Shown here: in pieces, positions 9,922-20,737 of the stretch | Layout of the letters: each line of letters starts with the position of its first letter | How positions within the stretch are numbered: position 1 is the first letter of the stretch | From: Thozetella sp. PMI_491 | Lineage: Eukaryota; Ascomycota; Sordariomycetes; Chaetosphaeriales; Chaetosphaeriaceae | Assembly: GCA_021432635.1 (NCBI GenBank) | Contig: MU270029.1 | Span: 1,166,995 to 1,230,994 of the forward strand | Direction: 5' to 3' | DNA length: 64,000 nt | Made by a program: the position numbers and the translations under genes | Notes under the pieces: generated by a model | The model's database searches: none | The model's input: the letters and a program-made list of their open reading frames with translations, nothing else | What the model was told of the DNA's origin: nothing

Positions 9922-11502
9922 ATGGCCTCTGGCACTCAATCTGAAATAGCGCCCAAGATGGCGATTGAGAAAGTCGAAGATGCGGCGCACGCCAACTCAC
10001 TGGAGGCATTCTCTCCCGATGAAGTCAAGCGGGTCATCAGGAAGCTGGACCTGCACCTGATGCCGCTATGCTTCGTTCTGTACACCTTCTCAGTACTCGA
10101 TCGATCCAATCTCGGTAACGCCAAGCTCGCGGGAATGGAGGAAGATATTGATCTTTCCGGGGATAAGTACGCTTGGCTTGGTACCGCGTAAGCCCAATTT
10201 CTAGACCAGCCTCCAGTTGTATGACCTAAGCTTATTTCTCTTGTTGCAGATTCTACATCGCGTATATCCTCTTCCAGTTCACAACCCTTGGGTGGAAAAT
10301 CTTCAAGCCTCACCGATGGGTGTCCTTCGTAGTCCTCTTCTGGGGTACTATCAGTACCATGCAGGCTGTCTGCACTAGCTGGAGCGGCTTAATGGCCTGT
10401 AGGTTCCTGCTCGGGGTAGCAGAGACGATGTTCGGCCCCGGAGTGCCCCTTTACTTCTCCTACTTCTATCCCCGTGAGGCCATGGGCCTCCGCTTCGGTC
10501 TGTTTCTGTCAGGCGCGGCATTGGCCAATGCTTATGGCGGTGCTTTGGCCTACGCACTGTCGACAGTCCACTCGAGCATTAGCAGCTGGAAGTTCTTGTT
10601 CATCATCGAAGGGGTCCCGACCGCCCTCATCGCTGTTCTGTGCTGGTTCTTCATACCGGACGGGCCAAGTACCGCCAAGTTCCTGACGCCCCGTGAGCAA
10701 CAAATTGCGGAAGTCTTCGCCAGACGGCAGCCAGAGGACCAAGGCGAAAGTGAGCTGCGATTCGGCAACCTCTTCGATGCTTTTAAGGACTACAGGAGTA
10801 AGTTTCCCTTTTCTCCCGTATTCGATGGTATAGGCCGCGTGCTAACTAGCGGCGCTAGACTGGATGTTTGCCTTCACGAACTTTAGCACCAACGTCTCGT
10901 TCGCGTCGCTGCCTCTCTTTCTCCCCACCATTATCTCCGACATGGGTGCTTTCGATACTTTGACCTCTAATGGGCTTTCGGCTCCACCATACCTACTCTG
11001 CTTCTTTCTCATCGTCATCATCTCCTTCGTCTCTGACCGCGTTCGCGCGCGCGGCCCATTCGCATGCGGCTTCGCGGTCTTGGCATCGGTGGGGTACCTG
11101 ATTGTTATTCTCGCGGACGGTGTGGCGGCTCGCTATTTTGGAATCTTCCTTGTGGTGTTGATCTTCGTCACTGTCTCGGTGAATTTGGTCTGGAACGCCA
11201 ACACTAACGAGAACGAGTCGAAGCGAGCGGGTGGTCTTTGGCTCATCATGACGGTCGGCCAGTGCGGCACGCTCCTTGGCACCAACATGTTTCCCTCGAC
11301 GGATAAGCCAAGATACTATAAAGGAATGTGGATCGGGTTTGCCTTTTCCATGGTGGCGGCTGTGCTTACTGGGACCCTCAGCTACCTGCTCTGGCGAGAG
11401 AACAAGCGGCGAGACAAGGTGTATGGCCGTGTTACCCCCGGTCAGGAGGGTGTCATTAGCGAGGGCCGACCAGCGGAGGCTACCATGAGATACATCATAT
11501 AG
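9922..11502 (+). CDS. MFS transporter, allantoate permease (Dal5/TNA1-like) family
   Basis: Three exons (9922-10187, 10250-10797, 10859-11502) with introns of 62 and 61 nt (GTAAGC to TTGCAG; GTAAGT to GCGCTAG, branch GCTAAC) give 485 aa. Hallmarks of the anion:cation symporter family are the N-terminal RKLDLHLMPLCFVLYTFSVL DRSNLGNAK, then FLLGVAETMFGPGVPLYFSY and FPTALI-type helix 6 before the cytoplasmic loop, followed by six more helices. Length and the roughly twelve hydrophobic segments fit the family. It probably imports an organic acid, amide or similar small anion at the plasma membrane; the substrate cannot be read from sequence. The start at 9922 was chosen because the earlier in-frame codons are in the probable 5' UTR and MASGTQ fits a cytoplasmic N-terminus. 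Divergent from the AtuA-DUF4387 gene. Confidence 0.9.
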
Positions 11503-12219
11503 ATAAGATATTTGCAAGGGCTAACAGAGATATACGTCTATTTACCGTTATTCACGTAGCAACCAGGGGTTATCTAAGATCGATTTGGCAATTACGCCGT
11601 ACAGCATACTGACGAGCTAAACGTTTAAAGCAACATCCCCGCCTACCTTTTCGAGTTGGGACTGGCATACCTGCCACATGTGAACACGGCTTTTCACATG
11701 AGCCCAACATACCACATCCGTATTCGTGATCCCAATTATTTTCCTGCTCTTAACTTAGCTTGGGCATACGCGCTTCGGTCAGGCTAACGGAAATTGCCTC
11801 GCATACTACACTATGGATGCCAAGTTGGACGGCAACCCAGACTCCCCAGGCTACAAAGATCCCGGCCGCGGGGAAAAAAAACTGCACTATTGCAAAATAC
11901 AAACGCGCACAATTGAGTTTTGCAGAATCTTCGCTCGTTGTCGATACTCACGTTCACGAAGTCCTGGCTGACGCAAGGTTCTGAACCATACTGAACTTCA
12001 GCCGTATAATAAGAAAGCGATGGCACCTGCAGTTACACTTCAAGATACTTTGAGACTTTTATACTAGACGAAAGACATATATTGATAGGAACGAAATTCG
12101 AACGAGAACTAGCAACTGAAGAACAGAACTGCAAAACAACTGAAAAAGCACCATGAAGCCGCCCATCCCCTCACACTCCCCCTTCAACACCACCCTCTTT
12201 ACCACAGCCCATTATAAAC
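11503..12219. other. intergenic, no gene seen
   Basis: About 700 bp between the tails of the MFS gene (+) and the DUF7689-like gene (-). Open frames here have no recognisable content. A run of A residues lies near 11874-11881. Confidence 0.5.
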
Positions 12220-13929
12220 CTACTCTGTAGCCTCCTCCGGCGCCGGCTCCTCCGGTTGCACCTCGGTGCCGTCATCAGTCTGTACCGGCTGCCCAGTATA
12301 GGTAGCCAGCCACTGTTCGAACTCCTGGACCTCCTCCGGGATATTTCCATTCTCCTTCTCAATCGTGTAGATCTCCTTGATCGCCTCCTCCCAAATTGCC
12401 TTACCGTGGGTGCCGGTCTTGACGTAATCCTCGAGAATGTTGACGATCGCGTGGCCGCCTTCCTTCACGATCTCACGGAAGAGTGGGTTTGCCATGAGCT
12501 TGGCGGCGGCGCCAAGGGCGCTGGGCACGCCAAACAGGGCCTGGTCACGAACGACAGCAAAGCCCTGCACATTAGCGGCGATGGTCTTGGTACGAGCAGC
12601 GTGGAGCCTGAGGATCTGCTCTCGCTCCTCGCGCATGGTGCCATCCTTGATAGTATTCTTCTTGTCAAGCTCCTTGTCTGTTTGGAAGTTAATATATAGA
12701 CAAAGTGCCAGAGAAGGTTAGCAAAACTCACATGCAATGACAGCGGTGCTGTTGCTAGCCGAGGTCAGCTTGGCGGCCAGCTGCGGGAGGATAGCCGGGC
12801 CGAGCTTGATGAGCTGCTTGTATTCTGTGCTCAGAGTGAATCCCTCATCACTGTACCTCTGGTTAGAACCGAGAATGCCAATAAAGGAGGACTGTAGGGG
12901 GTGTTACGTCGAGGCAAATAAGGCAGGTGCCTTCGTCCAGGTCTTCTTCCATGCCTCAAAGCACTTCTCGAAGTTAGGATCTCCCGTCTGGGGATTGTTG
13001 CCAGGCTTAGCTGGGCTGGTAGGCTTTGTCGTGGGGGGTTTCGTCGTGGGGGGTTTCGTCGTGGGGGGCGCTGTCGTAGGGGGTTTTGTTGTGGGGGGGT
13101 TCGTCGTGGGAGGCTTCGTCGTGGGAGGCTTTGCTGGGATGGTAGGCTTTGTCGTGGGGGGCTTTGCCGGGGCGGTTGGCTTTGCCGGGACCTTGGGAAC
13201 GGTAGGCTTGGCAGGCGGCTTGGCGGGACCCTTCCCTTTAACACCAGCCGCGAGGAGTGCGTGAGCATGAATAGTCTCCACCTCCTCAGCTGATACAGGC
13301 TCTGGAACAGCCCCCTTCTGACTGGCCCCAAAATCCATGGAGAGGCGAGGTGGGGAGTGCGAAGTCGCCGCTGCAGCGTGTCCAAAATACCGGTGGATTT
13401 CCCCGTATTCGGGCCCTTCGAGTGCTTTGCGTTCGTGCTGAATCAGAGGGCCTTTTCCAAGCTTGCTCGTCCACAAGGTATCAGTGACAGCGGTGCGCTT
13501 CGAAACGTGGCCAGGCTTTCCTTCTTTATACCAAACGTCAACGAGAGATTTATCTTCGGTGACCTCAACAAGGCCAATTGCTTCGACTATGGTTCTTTTG
13601 GTTAGCTTTATATCTAGGCGGGTGTGCTTATTTGGAACACGTAAAATCTTACGTGTATCTTTTATTCCCTGGTCATTCCAGTACTTTCTCCTGCTTCCCA
13701 TAACCTCCTGCCTCTCTACAACCCAGCCAAGGCAGTTGTAGTTATCAGCGTCGTCGAGGGGCCCCCATTCCTTATGTTCATCGACTTCAAGGCCACCTAG
13801 GATTTTGTAATTGTGTCCAAGATTCGGAAACCACTTTTGCATGGCCTCCTCGTTCTCGTCGCCAAGCTTCGCCTTCAGCTGGGAACCATCTGCTGGCTGC
13901 TCAAAATAATGAAAGTTGGGTTGCGACAT
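12220..13929 (-). CDS. DUF7689-like protein with Pro/Thr repeat linker and helical C-terminal domain
   Basis: Exons 13929-12908, 12856-12732 and 12677-12220, joined across introns of 51 and 54 nt, give 534 aa. The first 190 residues include MQKWFPNLGHNYKILGG and DDADNYNCLGWVVER, resembling the DUF7689 pattern (WFPxL then YNCxxWA); function unknown. Residues about 235-320 are a low-complexity linker of PPTTKP and KPPAKPT repeats. The C-terminal 190 residues are mostly helical and charged: FEKCFEAWKKTWTKAP, EYKQLIKLGPAILPQLAAKL, ANPLFREIVKEGGHAIVNIL and EFEQWLATYTGQ. This last domain recurs in the gene at 30849-31915. No signal peptide or membrane segment. The first intron has its branch point unusually close to the acceptor, so that junction is the least certain. 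Homology to DUF7689 is judged by eye. Confidence 0.75.
13028..13132 (-). repeat. 15-bp coding minisatellite, seven units
   Basis: Seven consecutive 15-bp units close to GTCGTGGGGGGTTTC (plus strand) encode the PPTTK-type linker of the DUF7689-like protein on the minus strand. Units differ by one to four bases. Copy number is likely to vary between strains. Confidence 0.85.
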
Positions 13930-16430
13930 TGTCAGAGATATTGGACGAGGAGCTTTGTAGGTGTCTCACACTCTTTGATTCTACGAAGAAATCGAAATGC
14001 TACTCAAGCTGCGCCCTTTTATATTTCTGTCTCGGCAACATGGATGGGAGGTTTTAATGCTTTCTTCAACCTTTCGGGAGCAAGATTACAAGCAAGTGCG
14101 GTGCTCGCTGGCGACAAAATCCGAAAGTGCGTCGGGACCTCTCTGCCTCCGGGCCAAGGTTAGAGACAAAAAAAGTCATGTGGGCGGGTGTTCCTTCAAG
14201 CTACTCAGAAATGAACTCTATTGGTGGGTATAGTCTCACCTAAGGTCAGGCCGGCCGCTGAAGTTCGCCGCAAAGAGTAAACCAAGAGGCCGTCGCTATC
14301 CGAGACCATAAGCGAAGCTGCCTTCATTAGCTAGCTCGATGTTTAGCGCCTATATCCACAACTCCTGGTGTCATGAAGAGGGCCGAAACCCACGCAATGC
14401 AGCAGCCGCAGCACAGAGAAGGTGAGGAGTAGGGACACAGTTGCTTCGGCCGTACAAGTTGACGCTAAACTGAGTTCTATTTCCCGCACCCTTAAATTTC
14501 CGTAAGTGGGGTAGAGGAGCAGAAAATACGAAGCTGAAAAAGCCCAATAGCCGCAGTATATTGCCTTGAAAGGCAATATTTAACCGCTCGCTCGCTCACC
14601 CAGTTCGGCCGCCCCAACATAGCTTTTCCATCCAGCAATACCGGAATTATTACCCTCCAAAGCTCTAGCTTCAAATATAATGGCACGAGGGCATTCACAG
14701 CCCAATTTTTCTCCCATCACGCCATTTGCACCGCCCTCAACATCTCTGCGGAGCTTGGCGCAACGGAGCTAAGTCCCCAGGATAAACAGGGAAAGATACC
14801 CGTAATTGGAGAATCAGGATACATTGAGCAAAGGGTACTCATAGCTGCGAATGGGGTTTAATATGGAACATTTATGGCCTCAAAAGTAGGCTTGGAACGA
14901 CCCTGACCATTTGTGGCTGTCTGGGCGTCTGAAAGAAGACGATGCATAAGCTCGGTAGTCACGGGGCCAGCAACCAGCACTGTGTATCTAAGCTATAGAA
15001 GCTAGTAAGTGACACGCCACGCGACAGGTCGGCAGTTCTCCATCCTTCTTACCCCATCTGCGGTGATTTGAGGGATAGCTTGATCACAATGTCTAAAGCC
15101 TTACGCTAGTCACCTGCTGGCCTTGGAGGTGATTTTTAGACTGCCGATAACGACAGAAAGTACCTGAAGTGCCTGCCTTGAAGAATTACCGATTATCCTA
15201 GGTCAGTTTACGGAAATATTAACTCGATATCAACTAATCATTTGCTTCAAAGTATGGTGCTACGTAATATAGATAGACGCACGTCACTAAAGGGAGAGTA
15301 GAGTTTTAACTCAGATACGTAGAATATGTAGTAATTGCTTCCATGTCTTGGTAGGAAAATCGGGCCCCGAAACCTCACAATATATCCCCATGACAGTAAG
15401 ACGATGGGTCACAGCTTACACCTCACTGCATTTTGATGTGAAACAATTGGTCGCCCCTCGTAATGGCTTAGAACTCAACCCTCCTTTCGCAGTCCTGATG
15501 ACGGAATCACAAAGCGTTTGTGACTTCACAGTGAAGGATTAGGCGTGAAGTTTATATTTGGACGTACTGGACTGCTTGGCCATCGTGAATCTCAACTGAG
15601 CTTTTTCTCTGATATTACCTAATTCTAGCTCCTCCCACAGAGTGAATATCCGACCAAGGTGAGCCCACGTAAGAACATTGTCACATGAACAGTCAGTATT
15701 ATCGGGGTCTCCGTCCATGCCGCTACTTGCCGCAAGAATGGTGGGTGCAGGTAAGCACGTGGTACACTGTCATTTAGACAGGAGCTTCACTTCTTCTTCT
15801 TTCCATGGGGTTCACGGAGATCTTTTCAAATTTGCAGGAAATCTTGAATCTTCGATGGCATGCTTGATCGACTCAAGAATAGCTCAACCAGTAACTGTTT
15901 CCACCAAGCCTAACTTCTTGTCTTGTCAACGGAACCTCGAACTATTCATAGATTTCTTGCTTTGCGGTGGATGCTTGCTATGGCGAAACAGGAACCCCAA
16001 GCAGTTTCAAGAGCTGTTATCCTAGTTTCCCGCTTCCAGAGCAAGCCCGCGAGATCCGAGCGGACCCGTCGACTCTCGGCGAGGCGAATGCTATCCACCC
16101 AATATGGACAGCCAGGGAATATATTCTACGGTTGATTGAATCCAGTATAGAGCACAGAATCTTGTAAATATTCTGTTAAGTGTGCTAGGCTACTAGGTAA
16201 GAAATTCTTTCAGGGATCCAATTTCTCTCACTAACTTTTTAATTCCCGTGACCAAGGAATTCCGAATGATGTCTGATGACCACCGAGGTACTCCCATCAG
16301 TGAGTCACAGGATTTCTAGGGCGACACAGTGCAGCTTAGGCAAAAAATGTCTATTCTCTAATCAGTTTTATTGCTTCTTAGCGTCGATTCCATCAGAGCG
16401 ATACAGGGTACTTGTGTAGACTTGACAAGG
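13930..16430. other. intergenic with a possible decayed coding fragment
   Basis: Mostly anonymous sequence. Between about 15680 and 16170 (+) overlapping frames contain HPIWTAREYILRLIESSIEH and similar text that faintly recalls the middle of fungal CorA-like proteins, but it is broken and too weak to call. No RNA gene was seen. Confidence 0.35.
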
Positions 16431-16823
16431 CTAGTCTGGGATCGGCCAAGTCAAGCGGGACTTCTTCCCAGACTTCGCAAGTGAAGTAGTCATTGCCGTG
16501 GTCGTGCATGAACTCGTCAACAATGGACTTACCACTCGAGACAACGGCATCGGCATACGTTTCGGAATTCTTGTCGTAGCCACCTGTATCAGTGCATCGT
16601 AGTCTTTCACTGACACCTTGTGAATGCCTTTCAGGATAGCGACTCTATGCTGGCCACGACAGTGCTCTGGAACACTATCTCCCACCTTTTCAAGATCATT
16701 GAGAGAGTCGTAGCTTCCGGGACACATGCAAGACTCAGTAAGATGTACACTTGCGCTACCCCCACGGCATCCTTGAAAGGCAGCGATGCGTCTGCATTGA
16801 CCATCTCTTACCTCATTTAGCAA
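16431..16823 (-). pseudogene. remnant resembling the C-terminal region of a subgroup C (killer-toxin-like) chitinase
   Basis: On the minus strand VAILKGIHKVSVKDYDAL is in one frame. The text that follows naturally, GGYDKNSETYADAVVSSGK and DEFMHDHGNDYFTCEVWEE, is in the next frame (about 16565-16440). From memory, this text resembles the cysteine-containing tail that follows the GH18 domain of some fungal class V subgroup C chitinases. The frame change near 16570 and the absence of any catalytic domain nearby indicate a relic. An intron covering the shift was not found. Identification is by eye and tentative. Confidence 0.35.
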
Positions 16824-17268
16824 ACAAGGCTGTTACAACGCTATTGTCACATCCGAGATGTGATTTGCAATGGGTTTGCAGCAGAGACCAACATGTGTAC
16901 TGATCGTTTTGAGGTTGAAATCAGCTGGAAAGGTCCGATCTGACGTGGTCCCATGGCCTTTACAGCGCACTATCCCACTGTTTCGTAGCCCATGCCAGCC
17001 CTCGGCTGAACTGCAGGTACACTTGAGCGATCGCAGCGCGGGCTGCTTGAGTGGCCAAAATGACTTGTTCGCGTGCGCTGGCTGCGCCGCAAGGCTATGG
17101 TCAAAATTATCATCTCACATTAGAATGCCTAACCTGTCGAGGAAGTTCGGCCCCATTAGAAACAGGATCAGACGCAAAACCTGCTAACAATCGCTAGGGC
17201 CGCGGAGCAATATATAGTATTCTAGCAAGTGGAAACCGCACTTCCTCTTACGCCCCCTTAATTCGCTG
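16824..17268. other. intergenic, no gene seen
   Basis: About 445 bp downstream of the ankyrin gene. Only short frames without motifs. Confidence 0.5.
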
Positions 17269-20200
17269 TTACTGCAGGTCCCGCGAATGCTTGCCGTGAC
17301 GTCGAAGAAGCTCCAGCACTGCTCCACGTGTAGCGTCAGTAAAAAAAGCTCCTTGGTCCCTACTGCGTTGCCAATTCTCCGCCGAGCGAATAACCTTGTG
17401 AATATCTAACACGCTTTCCTCCACGTTCTGTGCTTCCCCTTTTTCAAGAAAAAGACTAATCATGTCAAGCCTGCCTGACCATGCTGCATTTTCTAACACC
17501 CTCTGGGTCACGCTTGCGCCGTGTGCGAGGAGCAAGCTTGCCGCCTCTAGGTTCCCCGAGGTTGCAGCCGCCTCCAGAGGTTCAATAATCCCCCGTATTC
17601 CAGTATTTACCTCTGCACCTTTGGAGATAAGATATCGAATTGTCTCTAGTGTGTTGGGCTCTTGTCCTTGCTTCAGACAGGCTAGCCCGAGTGCTGTATA
17701 TTTACCGCTGATTGGTAGAAAAGCGTTAACGTTCGCGTTTAAGCGAACAAGTCTCTTTACCAAGGCGAGATCGATGAATAATACAGCCAATTGAAGCGGT
17801 GTGTACCTGATCCAGGGGTTGGTTTCGACTTCCTCTTTGGTGAAGTCGACGGCCACCCTGGCGGAGAGGATCTGATCTATAATGGTGTTCCTAGCCCGGC
17901 AATCGATCATGACACTTAGAGCGAATGTAGTGAGGGGCACTCCTCTACTGAGTAGAAACCGGAAGGCCTCTTCCACAATTGGCAGGGCAGAAGTGGCGGC
18001 TTTGAAGAAGCACCACAATGAGATTTCCTTTGAGAGAGAACGAATGCCCAGGCCATATTGTTCCAGAATTTTGAGGATGGTGAATAAGCTCTCGAACTCA
18101 GAACTTCCTATCGAATATGTTTCACGCGGCGCGAATATAAAAGTCGCGATTTTGTGGACGGCGGAGGTCGAAATCGTCTCTCCTTGATTAGTAGCCAAGC
18201 TCAGCAAAAAGTGCGTTCTATCGGCCGTATCGAATTTGCATTCTGTCGCCGAAAGAAAAAGTGCCCAAGCCAACAGGGAGGTTCCATACTTTTCACGTCG
18301 TAAATCGAAGTCGAGACCAGCACCGACTAACAATCTCATGGCGTCAAAGGCGCCGACACTGGGTGGGTCCAAGAACGCTGCTCTCAAAAATGCCTCCGAG
18401 CCCACGTCGGCAATATTGGGGTTCAGGAGGTTGATTAAGTATCGCAGGTGATGAGTTGAATAGTTAGTTACTGACTTTTTGATGGCTCGTGTGTAGTTGA
18501 TGGGCAGCTGGTACTTGGCCCAGAGGTCGATAAGCTTGCAGAAGTATGGAAAGTTCCTAGTACCTGTATCTCGGTCTCTTGCAAGGGATGCTATAGCTTC
18601 CTCTGCCAGCCCGGTATCAGGAGTGTAATTATATCCGAGTTCATAGTGGCTCTGGTCTTCCCGTGTTGGCCAAGAAAATAACATATATGACAGTCGATGA
18701 AAAGGAGGTCGGTCGAAGGAGCGACCTTTCCTATCGTTAAGTTCATTAAAAAAGAAGCCTTTCTTCAGTTTTGCGGCAAGCACGGCTTCGAGGGCGCCTA
18801 AGGGGGTCTCAGGCACATATCTCATGAGATACATAAGAGTAGTGTGTAATAGAAGCTCCTGATGTAGCTCAGTCGGGAACACCCAGCTTTCTAGATATTC
18901 AAGTAAGGCGCTTGCGCCGCCTTCTGAAGCCTCCAAAGTGCCCTTCAGAGTAGGCCACAGGCCACTCATGCCTAGCGATTGGGACTGTAACATGTAATGG
19001 CCATGTAGGTGGTCGAAGAACCAAGGATCAGGGTGGCAACCTAACAGCAATAGTACGCGGCGCTGCAATTCTGCGGCTTCGATTCGGAATGCCCCTTGGT
19101 CGACGATCATTGACAAAAGTTCATCGAGCAGTTGTTTTTGACAATGCCAGACATTCTCTTCAGCTTTGGGCCAAATTAGATCGTCACAGCCTTCGTATTG
19201 GTACACATCATCACACAGGGTGTGAAGAGGCAGACCAGCAGGCAAGCAGCTTCGACTTCTACCGGCATTGGTAATGTTCCGAAACAAGCGTAAGAGTCCG
19301 CAAATAACTCCGCCGCTTGCAAAACCGGGAGGTTGTCTCATAAGCTCCTGTCGGAGGGTTTGACCGAGTTCCGAAGCTCCACCATATTTTCCATCCAAAA
19401 TTTGGCGAAGCATCTCTGAACACTGCAGCTGCCATGCGTAATCATAGATGGTATACATAATTGCGGCAATCCATTTGTTGCTATAGAATCTCTCATTGTG
19501 ACTGATGAGCAGCTGGAAGACATCTCTATTTTTTGCTTGGCAAGAAATTCTGACGAGCTCCTCCCATGCTGCTTGCGTCGTGGGACATTCAATGGCGAGT
19601 ATCCCAGCTATCACCGGTTCCGGGATCCAATCAAAGACAAGGCGAAGGATGTGATTGTAGTCATCCGGGTCGTTGTGAATAATCATACAATTGGACAGCT
19701 GGGGAAAAAAAATCGAGCCACGAAGGGTAAAAGCTCCTCTGTATGGCTCGGCAAACGCTGATACACTAGCGCTTCTTGAAGGATAGTCCTGGAATGGAGT
19801 TCAGTCAGAGGGAAGCGAAATGTTACGCCATCACTCCCAGATACCGCCGGCTGAATATAACGTGGCAGCAATTGATTAGCAAGCTGGGCATCGTTTTGTA
19901 TCTGAAAGTATAACGCGGGTAAGAAGTCTCGAGGCTGCGACGACCCTAACTCTTGTTAGGCGCAAGAAAAGACTAAATTATCAAAATATTAATATGAACT
20001 TCGACCCTTCTGTCTCCTCCTATCAAACCGAGTATATAACTTGGTGGAAAACATACCCATCCTCGAGAGTAGGTTCTCGAATTGGCCCCAAGGCAGCTTA
20101 TTGGTGATAAATAAACGCTCCATATGGTCTCTTGACTCGAAGAGGTGCACTTAAGTGAATGTCAGTAAAACTATACTTCAGCGCGCAGAGATCTCACTCT

Positions 20201-20737
20201 TCCGGAGGGGAGAGAGCGAATTTAGGGCTGGCAGTTGGACCACGTACCTAACCCATCGTCGAATCTTAGATCTTCTCCTTGATCTTCAATAAGCCCCATA
20301 TACTCGCAGTCTAAAAACTCATCGAGATAATCGCTTCTATGGGGGGCCGACGCTGGAGGTGAAGGCGTCCGAATGCTTATGCGGTGCGGGAGAATGGTAA
20401 GAGGATGCCGGACAGCAACTCGGCCGCGCGGCATCACAGCAACTGAATGAGAGTAACCTTCAGTAAATCTCTACAATCTCTTTGTCCCAGAGTATGTGAC
20501 AGAGAAAACTAGCTTACTTTGAGGAAGTCGAGCTTCAGAATATTTCTTGTCTCGTCGGGTTCTCCTCATAACCTTTTCCAGCGGAATGGAATGATCACCC
20601 AGAGACACCAAGGTAGGTTTGCCATTCCTCTTCCGGAGCGCGTCGTAGATTAGTATCCCTTCCCCCCTCTGGAAGTTTTTGCGGAGGCCCAAGCGTCCGA
20701 GATGCTTCTGAAACTCTTTCAGCCTGCAATATGCCAT
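17269..20737 (-). CDS. Clr5-domain and ankyrin-repeat protein (5' end uncertain)
   Basis: Five exons can be joined in phase: 20737-20518, 20442-20248, 20149-20057, 19945-19767 and 19698-17269 (introns 75, 98, 93-111 and 68 nt class), giving 1038 aa from the first usable ATG. The N-terminus, RLKEFQKHLGRLGLRKN, is the end of a Clr5 DNA-binding-like domain (PF14420). The preceding part (DELDRIKQWYMIDGNTAQ, minus strand near 20880) is visible upstream, but a TGA at its end and a poor donor leave the true start unresolved. The middle 500 residues are helical without a known motif. Residues from about 780 on are ankyrin repeats (YTPLQLAVLFIDLALVKRLV, RYLISKGAEVNTGIRG, LLLAHGASVTQRVLENAAWS). Clr5-ankyrin proteins are common and variable in fungi, with no settled role. 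The gene core is confident, the first exon is not. Confidence 0.72.

Noticed and set aside
12737-13264. Plus-strand open frame rich in Gly-Val repeats
   Set aside because: It is the antisense of the Pro/Thr linker in the spliced minus-strand gene; the repeat alone keeps it open.
19699-19766. Apparent frameshift at an eight-base homopolymer upstream of the ankyrin frame
   Set aside because: A phase-0 intron ending in TTTTCCCCAG explains the change of frame.
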